From the NCBI GenBank assembly GCA_013400155.1, contig VXBM01000043.1, positions 269,097 to 333,096 of the forward strand: DNA of 64,000 bases, written 5' to 3'. The notes under the pieces are model-generated. The model searched no databases. It saw only the letters and a program-made list of their open reading frames with translations, and had not been told where the DNA came from. How positions within the stretch are numbered: the stretch's first letter is position 1; the number at the start of each line of letters is the position of its first letter. This document shows positions 13,201 to 26,010 of this stretch, in pieces. Made by a program: the position numbers and the translations under genes. The stretch is from Helopsaltes ochotensis. Taxonomy: Eukaryota > Chordata > Aves > Passeriformes > Locustellidae.

Positions 13201-16200
13201 CCCTTAAAAAAAAGGCCCTCTTAGGCTTTCTGCCCAGTAAACTCACAGCGAAAAGCAGCTTTAATAAATGTTATAAATCTCACCTCTGAGCCAACAGGAA
13301 ATTCAAATGTTTTGCATGTGCAGGAGCCAGGGAGCTGGTGAAACAAAAGGTAAATGTGGATATTAGAACAGGTTATGCCCTTACTCAGACTGGACAGAAG
13401 TAGATGCATCAGGCTGATAGAGATGATAGGTTTTTTAAAAGCTTCCTTTCTAGTGTCATCTTTGACCATTTATGTTTGTGTTACAAATTCTCCTTTCTTT
13501 GTGAGGACAAATTTGTTTAGTGATGAGTTTGTTTGTTCAATGAATTCAGGATTACTCCTTACCATACATTATTGGAAAGCAGTTTAGAGTTTCAATGTTT
13601 TAGACATAAAACTAAATAAAGAAATGGCAACAAATATCTGTGGTTTCTAAAATGAAAAGATCAAAGAAAAGAGACTGCAGAGAATTTTTGATCAACACCT
13701 TGACAAGGGGTGTTAGTTTTAATAAACAGTAAGAATTTTAGGCCATTATTAAGTATGAGATGCCGTCTCAGCTGTGTTTCTAATTTCCTTTCTTGCCTTT
13801 ACTGCTGTTGTATAAAGCTCTGTAGTGACGAAAAACATTTATTGAAAAAGTCCGAGCACACTGTTCAAGATTACGTTATATCACCTGCCTATGAGAAATA
13901 TTTGCCTCTTTGCCCTCCATGACGCCAAGAGCTGCAGGTACATTGTGTATAGGACAAGCCACTGGACAGAGATGCACTTATACAAGTGACTAAGAGTTTT
14001 TTTACGGAGTCTGAAGACTAATTGATCAGGGTACACAGTTCCTTTTGATTATTGCTCTTTCAAAGCCACAGATAAACACAGCCAGATCTTTGTGCACATT
14101 TTTTAAAAGTGAATTTAAGTATATAAAAACAATGCATGTTTTGCAACATATCCTGTGAGAAGGAGGTTTAGTGAAAAATTTCAGGGAAGATGTTGTTTTC
14201 CAAGCTATAAATACTATACTTGTTGTCTACCACACACTACAGGTTTATGAAAACCCAGAAGACCATGAAAATTAGGATGAAGAAACAGTGAAGGAGAGAC
14301 AGAAGGTTGGATGGAAATAAGCTATATTTGTGGCTTGAACTTCTCACAGGAATCAGGACAGAGGCCTGCTCATTCTTCCACTCTTAGTTTATTGGGCAGG
14401 TGGGCAAAGAATGTTGTTATGAGTGAAGTCTCTTCAGAAATCTCTTCATCACCCTCTAAAAAAGCTGGGAATTAATTACTTTATTACAAGAGGGACACAA
14501 GAAAGAAGTGTGTCTTTGTTATAATGACTCCATCTCTGGCTATCCACCTACAGTATTTTTCCTTAGGGGATTATCAAGAGTATTAGTAATTATTACTAGT
14601 AAGCCATTACTATGAATAATAGTAATTACAATATCATTTAAGGACCCTAGTCATAATCACTGTGGAAGACTTATGAGCATAGTGAAAACCAAGGCTTTGC
14701 ACATGCCTGAAAATGAACAAACATAAAGTTATACTCCAGAAAGCCCAACACTCAAAGCATTTCATTTGCCCACAGGCTAATGACTGACAATTTTTAACAA
14801 CCTTTTTTAACTTTTAGAGGAAAACAAAGTGAAAACAGGAGGATTGGTGGAACCACATAATCCCATCTCTAGCCCCAAAATGTTCTAGTTGTGTGACATT
14901 TCTGTTTACAGTAGATACTGGTTTAAAGAGCAGCGCAGATCCAGACACCAAATGGATTAAGGACACATAGAGAACCTTCAGCCATTCTGGATATTCCATA
15001 GAAGGGAAACAAGATTTTATCCAATCCACTTGGCTTGTTCGTGTCTCTTGTTCAACAGCATTCTAGTTTTTCCTTTAACTGAGAGCAAGCAAAGCCCTGG
15101 CTATTATGAGTTAATGTCTAACATATGCTCGGAGTGGACACACCTTAATTTTTCTACTTTTTACATTTCTTTTTATGGTTTTCTCTCAGGAACACATGCC
15201 CTCCCTTCTTTTTTTGCATCAGCTCTAAATCCTTGTCTATCTTGCTTTCCATCTTCAGAGTCATGACAGAACTCTTCTAAAAGTACTCTGCTGACAATTT
15301 CTGATCTGGTTTTCCACTAAGATAAGCAGAACTGCATTTATAACCTTTTAACTTCACATATAACTTCATAACTTTAGTTTACAACTACATAAAATTTTGT
15401 AAGGTTTTATTTTTAAAGGATGGTGTTATCTTAAGATGAGCTATGAAGTCACTTGATATATATATACACACACACACACTATATGAGCATATATACATAT
15501 TAAATATGTATATCATTACACATGGACATATGCTTCCAACAAAACATGAAGAGAGGACTTTTCATGCTATAAAAAACAGTATTTGCAAATACAATCCAGA
15601 ATATATTGCAAAGGGTATGAAAGTGTGTATAGTTCTATTTCAAAGAAAAACATTTTTCAAAGCAACATGCTGCAGCTGTGTTTGTTAAGATTTCCTGATC
15701 ACGGGGGTCACTGTAAGAAACTCAGCACTACCTTGACAAAGGTGACCAGAAGCACTCTGCAAGAAGTGCCCCTCCCTCTGCATTAGAGGAGGAGTTGTAG
15801 GTCAGATGCTCACAGGCACATCCATCAAAGCCAAAAAAACTACTTTTGTAATACTCTATTTAGGAATGTAAAAGCACTCCAAAACTTATAGAAGTTGGTT
15901 ATCCAACATCATTATTATTCTGGCATTACATCTACTAAATTTCTGGTTCAGTCCAGATGCAGCTGAATTTCAATATACAAACCCTGGTTCTTGGTTGTCA
16001 AGCCCCACATACCTGTTCCCACAAATTTAACAATGCTACAGGGCTTAAAAAGATAAGCGTTCATGGCTGGAAACGTGACAACTGCTGTGTCAAACTTGCA
16101 CAACGTACAGAGCAATAGCCAGTTAGGCCAGCTCTGTTATCTTGAGTACAGAATCTTTTCCAATGCCTCATTCTAAAAAAGTAGGTAGGCCTGATAAGCC

Positions 16201-19200
16201 CCATCTATTTGCATAGAAAAGTATCCTAAGTCTTTCATGTTGCCTAGGTTAAGCAAGTTTTAAATTAATACTACAAACAAGGTACTTACTAAAGAGGGAA
16301 AAATGCACATCATGGTAAGCCCTATTCATTTCAGCTACACAATTCTGGAGTTTGGTTTAGAGCTCTAGGGATTTAAAATATATTTTCATGCAACATTGTT
16401 GCTTGTTAGCTCATTTTTTTCCCAAATTCAGTTAAGATCTGCTTTGGATATGAATTTTTGTAGAACAATATTTTTAAAGTTTTCATTTTTGACTCATGGA
16501 AATTATCAAGCTATTATACGCCCCCATTCTTGTGTGAAATTTAAAGGTACCTCTCAGGACTTTCAAGCCGTGTGTTTCCCAAAAGAAGAAAGGAAGTGCA
16601 AAAATGTAATTGTTGAGATTAAGCCTCAAATTTGCTTTAACGTTTGCTCATTTTCAAGAACTGATGCACTCTCAGTGCCCCAGTTCCACATCAGCCCTGA
16701 AACAGACATAAGACACATTCTTTACTTTGTTGCTGCGTGAGACCCTTTCTACATTAAACATTTTTGCTCGGTCCTTGAGCAATAAGTTAGGCAGAGAGAG
16801 TGTGACAGACAAGTTGCTATTTCAGACTTGAAACAGCACCTGGAGGGCCAAGACCTTTCCCACTTTTAATAGCAGACATAGAATCATGGCAGCGATCAGG
16901 GTCATATGGTGGGTGAGGAAGTCACTGATACTGAAGGATCAGATGTCACCAAGACAGCTGTAATAACCAGGGCTTACCTCCTTCAGCTAAAAAATATCCA
17001 CAGAATACGGTGAATACACTGCTGCAATATGTACCTCTCCTACCTTTGTGTCATGCTATAAACATTTAACTCCTGAAGGTTCACAGTGCAAGAACAGAGC
17101 AACTAACCCTCAAAAGACAATATAAGGGAGATATGACAGAAGAAGAGGGGGTTTTTTAAATCTTGAAAATTCTGCAGAAAAGTTATTACTTGCTTGTTAT
17201 TGACAATTCATTCCTCTGAGATAAAACAACTTAGTTACTAGAGGATCCCAAGGAGACAGCTGGCAGTGATGAACAGAACAGCATTCAATTGCAGCAAGTG
17301 AACATCGTAAAACAGGCACCACTGGATTAAAAAGTAACCTTAAACTGTTTAGTGTACACAAAGGCACTCTAGTCAAAACACTTCAACAATGATTTAAAAT
17401 CTCAAGTTAGAGGCCAGTTTCAACCTTCAGGGAAGCCTTCTCTATTCATAAGGAGCTTAACTAATCACAACTTTCCATGACTTATCAGAACTGGATGCAG
17501 TGTGTCACAGCATGATAACTGAGCTCTGGAAATGTTACAAAAGATGTCTTTTTACAAAAATAGTGGTGAGACTAAACCCCAAATTTTAATCTTTGAACTT
17601 GGTGTGGGAATAACATCCTGTTACTCATTAAGTGTTTCCATTAGCACGCAGGGAGTCTTGGGCAGGCAGCTCCTGTTTTTGTTACGATGATGTGGAGGGC
17701 AGCATGTGTATCAGGAAAGGAGCAGATTTCTGAAACCTGGTCCCAGGATGCTACACAGAAGTGCATCACCAGGAAACAGGATAGGCAGTATCAGGCACAC
17801 TCCATTTCTGCAGATAGCTAGCTATGGAAATAGCAAGTCTACCTGAAAAATAACATTACTTTCAGTACATCTAATTGCTCAGTATTAACAGCTTAGTGTT
17901 TAAGAAAACATGCAGTATTTATTTTCCAACATGATAAAAACTCTAGCTTTAAGAAAGCTTCAGATGGAGCCCAAAAAGGACCAGATTTCTATCTGTGTTT
18001 TCTTCGGTGTAGTTCCAGATGCATTAAGACCTCAGCAGAGACCTGCAAATATTATGTACGGCTTTCTTTTATCTTCTGGGAAAAAAGGGGGGGGAAAACG
18101 GTATGAAAGAATGAAGCAGTGCCAAACACTACAAGAAAGGCTTAATAAATAGAGCCCAGGGTCACAATGTTGCTCTTATTTGCCCTGAAATATATCACTG
18201 AAGTTCTGTATATTCATATTTGTTTACATTATAAATGTACTAAATGAGCTAATTATAGTGATCATAATTTACAATTAAAAACAAACAGTTAGAAATTTCA
18301 AAGGCTTTCAATATCTTTTCTTTAATCATTCACCCAGGCTCAAAATATGCATTTTTTAGATTAAAGCATTAAAGTTGCTAATTATATTCTCAGAACTAAC
18401 AATTATTTCTTTACCCTTTTACTACCTTCTTCTGGCAACAAAAAAAATGCCAGCACTGATTTAATTTTTTGTTATTACTGGATTAAAAGAAATTTCTAAA
18501 ATGCAATTAAATGTGCCCTATAGCTATAGTAACATTTCTATCAGCATCCAAAGCCTCTTCACTAAAACAACAGCATAAAAAAATTATTCAGACTTTCTAG
18601 ACATACTTTTTTTCTCCTTTTATAACACATTCCTTTGGTGATTATCTCCAATGACAACTCAACCATCTTAATGAGACTCTGTGCAAATCTAGATCTTGGT
18701 AAAAGCGAAAAATGAAAGTTAAAGAGGCTGTTAAGAGTGCAAAACCCTGCACATGTCAAGCACTGGTTCTTCACCTCTGGGAGCTAGGTTCAAGTTCACC
18801 CTGAGGCCCTAAGTGAAAAGTTCAATAGTCTCAACTACGTCCCTACCTGATATATCACAAAATCAATTACTTTATGATGGTACATTTGGTCACCTATGCT
18901 TAGAGAGAATCATGTTTTTTCCCATTGGGAATTCACCAATTACCTTCTCAGTAAATTATTCTCAGATAAAACAGAAGTCCCTGCTATCAGCAGGAGTTTC
19001 TCCTTTTACAGCCTCTCTTGTTTAGTCGTTGGGCTGGTCTGGAACAGTGACGTTGTGCTCAGCCCATGCACCATTGGCTGCTGTGTGATCACAGTGATCC
19101 ATGGTGACAGAACACCAAAACATGATCCAGTGCCCACATTTGTACTGGTTTGGAAAAGAAGAATAGTTTCTGCAAGGAACCAAAGAAAAATTGTAGCAAG

Positions 19201-21339
19201 GAACATAATTGAAATTCTGCGGTTCCTCAAGGACTTGGCTTCCTCTGGAGAACCTGGAATGATAAGGCCCTGCCTTTAAGTTTTACAGTTGTGAACACGA
19301 TTTCCTAACTGCTATCAACAGCATCCTTGGCCCAGGCTTCAAGAGCCCACTGATCCACCTCATTATAGCCCTCCCAAATTTACATCTTGTGTTACTTTTA
19401 TAACAGCTTGTTGCTGGAGTGGATATATTTATGTTAATTACTTAATATTGTTTCCAATTTAAAGACATAGTTTTGAGGTAAGTGAATGCCAGTCTGAATA
19501 ACAAATACAAGTCACTGAGTGGTTTAGATTTAGAATATGCATTCTGTATGCTGCTTTTTAAATCAAGCTCCAATCATTGCAAAGGGCATTCCAGCCCCTG
19601 CAGTGGTCTGTCCAAACTAGGCTCATTTAGCTTAGTCTAATTCTCAACAAGTCAGAATTTTGTTTCATAAAACCACCAGCAACAAAATTAATGCTAACCA
19701 GCATCCTCTGCCAGAGCTGGCTGATGGCACACACATTCATTGTCTCTGAAAGGCATTGCTCAGTCCTAGCACCAAGTAAGCCAGCAGTGATACTGGCCCC
19801 GTTGTAGTAATTTTGTGGAATCTATTCTGCTTTAAACAGACCTCTTCGAGATTAAAATATTGAGAGAAAGAGAGACAGAGAGTTGACAATCAAACAGAAT
19901 TTTGATCTTATTCTCTCTCGAGTAGAAATGTCTAGATATGAGCAGTGAAAATGATGGGAGCCTAAAGGAAAATCCCAAAGTGCAAAGATGAAAGAGACCG
20001 AGAGTGCCCAAATAAAGAATGGTGCAATAGCTACATAATGAATGATAGAAAAACAGGAAGCCAAAATTCCTATTTACCCTTACACAGAATACAGGGACAT
20101 AAGGACATGCAATGTCACTGGGAGAACATAAATTTTAAAAAGAGTTTTAGTCATGCTGACCTCTTATCACTGTTCAGCAAATTTACACTTTCCCTGCTAT
20201 AAAATGGGGATAATATTCTTTCTTCCCCAACGCAGAAAAACTTGTTGGGGAAATAGTAATATAATTCTATAATGAAGAATGCCATTTAAAATAGTAAAAA
20301 GAAATTAGTAATTTCAAGTGTAGTGCAGGTTTGGATTGCATTAGTCAGCACAGTGAACAATAAATAAGGCCTAAGACTACAGACTAGGCAATGAAATTAA
20401 AAAGAAATATTCAACACCTTCCTTGTTCCCTGCAAATCATCACCATCTTGCACAAAATGACGCAACACTAATTAGTGATTTTTAAATAACGATGCTACCC
20501 CAACACATAGCTGAGAGAAGCTCACTTAGGATTCTAGGGCCATCCTTGAAACTCCCAGTGCTCGATCTTGCAATCTAATTGACTTGTGTCTTTTAATACA
20601 AAGTTACAAACAAGTTACCATTTCTACAAAAATAACCAGATTATTGATTGTTTGCAAAATAAATATGAAATGCTTGAATTGCTTCTCTAGAGAGATGCAA
20701 AAGATTTCATTTGTAGTCTTTGATTCTGTGATCCTTTAGTGAGTTTCTCATAGGAATACTGCATTGCTAAGGAGCATTTCAATTCCTCTGTAAATGTTAC
20801 ACTCTTCTACCAAACTTTAGCAAGAAACCTGCTCAAAGCTCATGCTTAGACTTCTGCATCTTTCCAAGCACTCTCTTCATCAAGACCAGAAATATGCCCA
20901 TCAAAATGGTGATGAAGAACAACTGGATAATTCAGAATTTCCTAAGTGTACAACCTAATGTACCTGTTCCATTTAAGGAGGCCGCTGGACAGTCAAGCCA
21001 AAATGCTGATGAAAGTATTTTGCAGACTGAATAAATTGTCTCAAAATAAAATAACGGCGGAAATATCTCAAAAGTTATCATACGTACTTTATTTAATGTA
21101 CAGTCCTGAATAAAGGGGACTTACAGTCGGCTATTAAAGCTGATTTTTCTTTTAGAGCACAGCTGGTATAACACAGCACACGCTTTTTTGTAACAGCACA
21201 GTAGGAATATTTCTGGATATGTAGATGGATTTGAAAATATAAAAACTCATGGTAAAATTCTGGATGACCCAGCTGCAAGTTCCTCTGGTAGGCTGGATGA
21301 GATGAACTCAGATGTGTCAGAAAGGCCAAAGCATGACTG
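7211..21339. other. AT-rich noncoding stretch, no gene seen
   Basis: This is about 14 kb of AT-rich single-copy-looking DNA. The longest open frames (minus strand 11573-11965, plus strand 16396-16740, plus strand 18896-19279) have no recognised domain and no codon-use signal I can see. Short structures listed separately are a possible minus-strand splice donor at 9055, a TAAT cluster near 14.6 kb, a compound microsatellite with a palindrome near 15.5 kb, and a short motif resembling a histidine-acid-phosphatase signature at 19.1 kb. No transposable element edge is evident. Confidence 0.55.
15456..15513. repeat. (AT)n(AC)n microsatellite followed by a 23-bp inverted repeat
   Basis: A short AT tract passes into about eight AC dinucleotides (to 15479). 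Shortly after it comes a perfect inverted repeat with 11-bp arms (15491-15501 and 15503-15513) around a single central base. Alternating purine-pyrimidine DNA of this kind is prone to slippage and cruciform formation. Nothing suggests a regulatory role. Confidence 0.85.
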
Positions 21340-21626
21340 CTGCGTCCAACAGAAGAGAGGATAAGGTATCAGGAAAAATTTCTTTACTCCAACCATTGTC
21401 AACTATCAGTCTGTCCAGGGAAGTGTTGAGTCACCATCCCTGGAGGTATTTAAAAGATGTGCAAATGTGATACTTAGGGACATGGTTTAGTGGGGGACTT
21501 GGAAATGTTGGGTTTACTGCTGGATTCAATGATGTTAAGGGTCTTTTCTGACCCAAATTATTCTGTGATTCTATATATTGTTGGGTCTTTTCTGACCCAA
21601 ATTATTCCATGATTCTATATATTGTT
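21340..21626 (+). mobile_element. CR1 LINE, 5'-truncated 3' end
   Basis: The stretch matches the familiar avian CR1 3' terminus in sense orientation. It includes the segment reading GAGTCACCATCCCTGGAGG, then TATTTAAAAGATGTG, the GGGACATGGTTTAGTGG block, a short TTTTCTGACCCAAA stem region and an ATTCTGTGATTCTAT tail. No reverse transcriptase or endonuclease frame remains, so it is a dead copy made by incomplete target-primed reverse transcription. The 5' edge is approximate. The final 44 bp are duplicated in tandem (21539-21582 and 21583-21626, two mismatches), which is longer than the usual 8-bp tail repeats of CR1. Confidence 0.9.
21583..21626 (+). repeat. Second copy of duplicated CR1 3' tail
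   Basis: The block begins GGGTCTTTTCTGACCC and ends ATATATTGTT. It repeats the preceding 44 bases (21539-21582) with two differences, CTGTG becoming CCATG. It could be slippage or template jumping by the CR1 reverse transcriptase, a second very short CR1 insertion exactly at the end of the first, or a later tandem duplication. The near identity argues against two independent old insertions. Confidence 0.85.
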
Positions 21627-22073
21627 TTACAGACTTACCAAGTAGAAAACTGGCATACCACAGATTTAAGTTCCTCTCTAGTCCATGGGTGTTTTGCAAA
21701 TCTGTGGGATAAATACCAGCCGGTGTCTAAATTCTTCTGTGTAGGAATGTTTGGGGTTCCTTTTATTGTTTTGCATGAACAGAGACTAAAGGGGCTGGAT
21801 AATGCAAATAATGATGTCCTTCACTTTATGTGGACTGATGAGCTGCACAGTGTGTTCACTCTGCCACGTCCAGGTCAAAGATGCACCAGCGGGGGGCTGA
21901 GAGTTTTACATGTAGCTTTGTCTTGGCAGACACCTTGCAAAGGCCAGAAGACACAGCCTTACAGAAACAGGAGGGCTCCTTAGAGAAGAATGCAGCTGAG
22001 GCATTTGCTCAGCATCAAATGTGCAGATGTTGCACTGAGGGACAGGGTTCATGGGTGAACCCACTTCACTTGG

Positions 22074-22147
22074 CAGGGTGAGCTTAATGGTTGGATTTGA
22101 AGACCTTAGGGGTGTTTTCCAACCCAAACGATTCTATGATTCTACGT
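22074..22147 (+). mobile_element. CR1 LINE, very short 3' end
   Basis: About 74 bp match the last bases of CR1 in sense orientation: TTAATGGTTGGATTTGA, then TTTTCCAACCCAAACGATTC and a TCTATGATTCTA tail. Only the 3' stem-loop and tail survive. The roughly 450 bp separating it from the previous CR1 (21627-22073) have no recognised repeat. It may be a separate insertion or the displaced end of the same family of events. Confidence 0.85.
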
Positions 22148-22354
22148 TGTCCTGGGATGTTGGACTGCTACCTTAGGACAGTCATGCAGCCCTTTAATCA
22201 CCTTCTGAGCTTCATCTGTACCTCAGGATGACCTGCAATCCACCATTCCTGAAGAGACATATGTGTCTACTAGAGCAAGTCACTCTTGCTGATGATCAGC
22301 TGTCAGGAAAGCAGACTGTCCATCGACTGGATCAAGTCAGTAAATGTTGGGAGG

Positions 22355-22530
22355 AATCATAGAATCATTGAATGGTTTGGGTTGGAAGAGATCTTAAAGA
22401 TTTTGTAGTTCCAACCTCCTGCCATGGGCAGGGACATCTTTCACTCGACCAGGCTGCTCAGAGACCCATCCAACCTAGCATTGAACACTTCCAGGGATGG
22501 GGCATCCACAGCTCCTCTGGGAAACTGCAG
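22355..22530 (-). mobile_element. CR1 LINE 3' end, antisense
   Basis: This fragment starts with the reverse complement of a CR1 tail (AATCATAGAATCATTGAATG) and continues GGTTTGGGTTGGAAGAGATC, CCTGCCATGGGCAGGGACAT and GAACACTTCCAGGGATGGGG, the well-known end of avian CR1 read from its 3' terminus. Similarity fades after about 22530. It lies in the opposite orientation to the two CR1 fragments just upstream, so at least two independent insertions happened within 1.2 kb. No coding region is left. Confidence 0.92.
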
Positions 22531-25500
22531 GGAATATGCAACTGGCAGATCCTTACCTGCTGAGGATAAGAGGGGTGCCACTTGTATTGTAGGCAAATTG
22601 TCCAGCCACATCAAAACCAAATCCTACTGAGACCGTGTGTAGGTTCAAGGCAGCATTCAAAACTACTATTATTTTCCATATTCACTGGTATTTCTCAATT
22701 CAGGATGAATCTGGACACTTAAACTGTATCATACAGGTTCACTTTCTGAATAAAGGATCAATAAACTAAGATATTTTTAAACTGTACATGCAAACTTTCC
22801 TGCATGGTACACTATTCTGCTGTTACAATCTTCAGAAGACAATATCCACCTAGTCCAACAGTTGACAAAAAGCAGTGAAATTGATCATGTCACAAGGATG
22901 CTAAGACAACTAGATAAGCAACTAGTATGGAAATTTTAGTAAGTTTCCCAGGTCTCCTGCCTACATTGGATATCAGGCTTTATCTAGAGTTAAAGAGGCA
23001 AGAATCCATTACAGAGAAAGTCCATCGCATAATTAGAAAACAATCAACACTTTTTCTAATGCTGATTTCTTCTTCATTTTAAACTGCTTCATTGACTTTA
23101 ATTAAACTTGCCCTGGGTTATGAAGCTAGCAAGCTGCAGAAACATTTGAAAATTAAATAAAATAAAAGCATCTTTCTTGTCTGAAGGGTTTTTGCTTAGC
23201 TGTACCAAATTTCTGACTTAGAGGATTTTTGAATTATTAGAAATGCTGTATGTGACACTGCAAGACTGTTGGTTTTGCTCTTGAATTAAGATGACCCCCA
23301 ACTCCACTGTGAGAATCACAACATTAAATTGTTGAGATTATCTTCACAGCTCTTCATTGCAGAATTCCTCTGCTGGTTTCTGAGAAATGGCGTGATGCTG
23401 TCACCACTTACACCAGCCCTACTCCCAGTTTTGTCTAAGGACAAAGGAAAAGAATGTTGTATATTTATAATACAGGCAGTTTTCATGCCAATAGCTCAGG
23501 CCAAGGTTAAAAGTACACGACACAGACTTTGGAGGAATAAAGAGATGGCCTGTGTCCTGCCTCAGCCTGGGTCTGGCTCATGAGAATACAACCAAAATTC
23601 CCAAGAATGAGAGTGAATGGAATAACTTATAAAACATAATTATTGAGAGAAAAGAAGATGGCAACAACCATATCAAATATACCCCAGCCTGGAGTCATCT
23701 AGTTTCAATAGATGTGACCCTTACTTTATTAAAATTCTAAATAAAATAAATTCTGGTCAAAGATGGGCCTGGTAAAGAATTAGGAAACCTCAGGTCTTAA
23801 TTAATTTTACAATTTGTCCGCTTCTATTTTGAGTTATTCTCTTTTTATCCTCTGATGTACTTCCTAGAGACAACTGCGAAGGGTTCAAAACCTGTACTTT
23901 TTATCTCTAGAAAAACCAAAAATATATTTTGGAAAAATTCCAAGTTTTGCTAAGAAAGCAGCAATTACTTGCAACTATGTGTATGTCCTGGTGAAGTACC
24001 ATACAGTATTGTAGAGTATTGTAGTTTAATCTGGGGTTCAAAAGATTTGAATTCAATTTTTGAACAGCTTTTCTATTTCTTCTTTTTCTCCAGACATCCA
24101 CAGATGTCTGAAAAAACAGAATTTCTATGCATCAGAAGGCTACTATCCTCTACTAGTCCTCAGATATTACGTAGATACCCTCACTAAAGTCCAAAGAAAG
24201 ACCTTCATAAAAGTCAGTGGCACCAGGATCAACCATGATCTGTAAATTTAGCCTATATAAGATAATATGTCTGCAACAGAAGACTTAAAAAATATGTAAA
24301 TTGCCATTTGTTATATCTCGAATACGCACATAGCACTGATGAAATGGGAAGAGTTTCCCAACAGGAAAAGACAGGCAGTGCAAGCAATCTATGATAAGAT
24401 ACAACTTCACTTATGTCCACTCTAGCTGTTTAATACCACAATAGAATTCCTCCATAGTTTATGGACATTTTCCTTTACCAGAGAAGAACTTTGAGAAAGT
24501 TCTTTGAGAACTTTCCATTAACTTCAATAGATGCCAAAACAGGCCCAAGAGCAGGAAATTAAGAAATATACTGTACCCAAATGAAATCATTGTGGGAATT
24601 TAGGTAGGCAGAATGTAATTATTCACACTTGAATCTGGATAGAGCACTAGGTTTATATCCCCATTCTGGCAAACATGTGAGATACACAATAATCAAGAGG
24701 AGCAGGGCTGCTGGCTTTCCTCTCAGTCAAAAGAAAAGAATAAAGGAGGAAAATGATGTGTTCGCTTGATGCTGAGTAAAAGGAAGGAGTGACATTTATT
24801 GCATCATCTGCAAGACTTGCCAAGAAACAAAATGTATTAAGTAAATAATCACATTTGAAAAACTAGAAATTTGGTTTTTTGCTGGTGCAAATTGAAATGT
24901 ACAGTTTTCTTTCTTTTGTGTTCAGTCCTAGGGAAAAATCTTTGGAAATTAGTGTCTTTGCAAAATACTGATACTTATCATCTCTACATTCATTGGTACA
25001 GGTGAGGACACCAAGCACTGAAAAAAATAGTGGATTCTCTTGCAAATGTACTGGATTGTAAAATAATAAGTAATAGAACTGCATTACATTCTAGCAAAGT
25101 GGATCCATTTCTGAGGTGGCACACGACAGCTTTTTAACTTTCTACAACAATATGTGACAGAAGAATACTATATTCAGTTGATACGGTAGGGTGATTTATG
25201 GAGGCAGAATGTAATAATATAAATTGAGTTTCAGAAAGACACTGTGACTAATCTTACAAAAAATGCTACAGGATGTTTAATAATCCTGGTGGGTCAGAAG
25301 TTGTTCCTCAAAAAATTCTCTTAAGACTGATTGTTATTAAAGTATGTACTGCATTTGGTTCATTTTTCATTTAACTATGTAGTCTAAAACTGCTGTCAAG
25401 TGCAAATATTTGAGTTGTAATTGGATACCCATACAAATGGAATAGAGCCACCAAACCTCAACGAAAACTACAATCATAGAATACTTAAGGTACTAAATGC

Positions 25501-25800
25501 CCTTTGAAGAGCCATGAGACAAGCATCTGTCCACATCTTTTGAGGCCTCCCTAGCACTACTCATGGGTGTTTATTGTCCCATTAATCAAAGACAAAGGAG
25601 GAGGAATGAGGCAGCACCCTACAACTCCTTTGCATTCACTGTTACCCTCCTCCATTGCCTCCCTTCAGCACTTAAGGTTACGCTGCTTATGAGTGGCAAT
25701 TCTGAGAAGACTGAAGTGAGCAGAGAGAATGGGAAGACATAACATATACAGTTGATGCGCTTGACTCAAACCCCTTAGAAATTCGCCGAAGTCTGTGTTT
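22531..25800. other. AT-rich noncoding stretch, no gene seen
   Basis: No exon, RNA gene or mobile-element edge was recognised. A perfect-looking 10-bp tandem (GTATTGTAGA/T) lies at 24007-24026. If the minus-strand promoter at 26 kb is real, this is the start of its first intron. Confidence 0.55.
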
Positions 25801-25807
25801 TACTTAC

Positions 25808-26010
25808 AAGGCCTCTGAGTCAGCCCTAGCGAAGAAGCAGAGCAGTTTTCACAGTACGTCTCTCGCTGTCTGCAGAGAGGCCGTGACTGCAAGTGCTTGG
25901 AGCTCCGGCCTGAGCCAACACGGTTTCACAGGGAGATGAGAAAGGAACGGACGCCGTTCCACGGCTCTGAGGTGCACCGGCATTAAACGCGCAGCGCCGC
26001 CGCCAAGGGC
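25808..26010 (-). other. Candidate first exon of a minus-strand transcript
   Basis: Read on the minus strand, a GC-rich segment ends in GGCCTT followed immediately by GTAAGTAAAA (25807 downward). This matches the vertebrate splice-donor consensus GTRAGT at every intron position. The exon would begin somewhere inside the CpG island; its start is unknown and 26010 is a guess. The segment contains a small open frame from ATG at 25983 down to a stop at 25849 (44 codons, no known motif) that ends before the donor. It is therefore more likely 5' untranslated or noncoding RNA than protein-coding. The parent gene is not identifiable, since no matching downstream exon is convincing within the window. 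Confidence 0.45.

Noticed and set aside
16396..16740. 114-codon plus-strand open frame
   Set aside because: No recognisable domain, chance-like composition and no supporting signals.
16880..16920. ATAGAATCATGG resembling a CR1 tail
   Set aside because: There is no continuation into the GGTTTGGGTTGGAAG region, so it is probably coincidence.
21609..21983. 124-codon plus-strand open frame
   Set aside because: It begins inside the duplicated CR1 tail and runs through unassigned spacer; there is no family similarity.
25472..25550. Possible antisense CR1 start (TCATAGAATACTTAAGG)
   Set aside because: Only the first ten bases resemble a CR1 tail; the rest does not follow the CR1 3' end.
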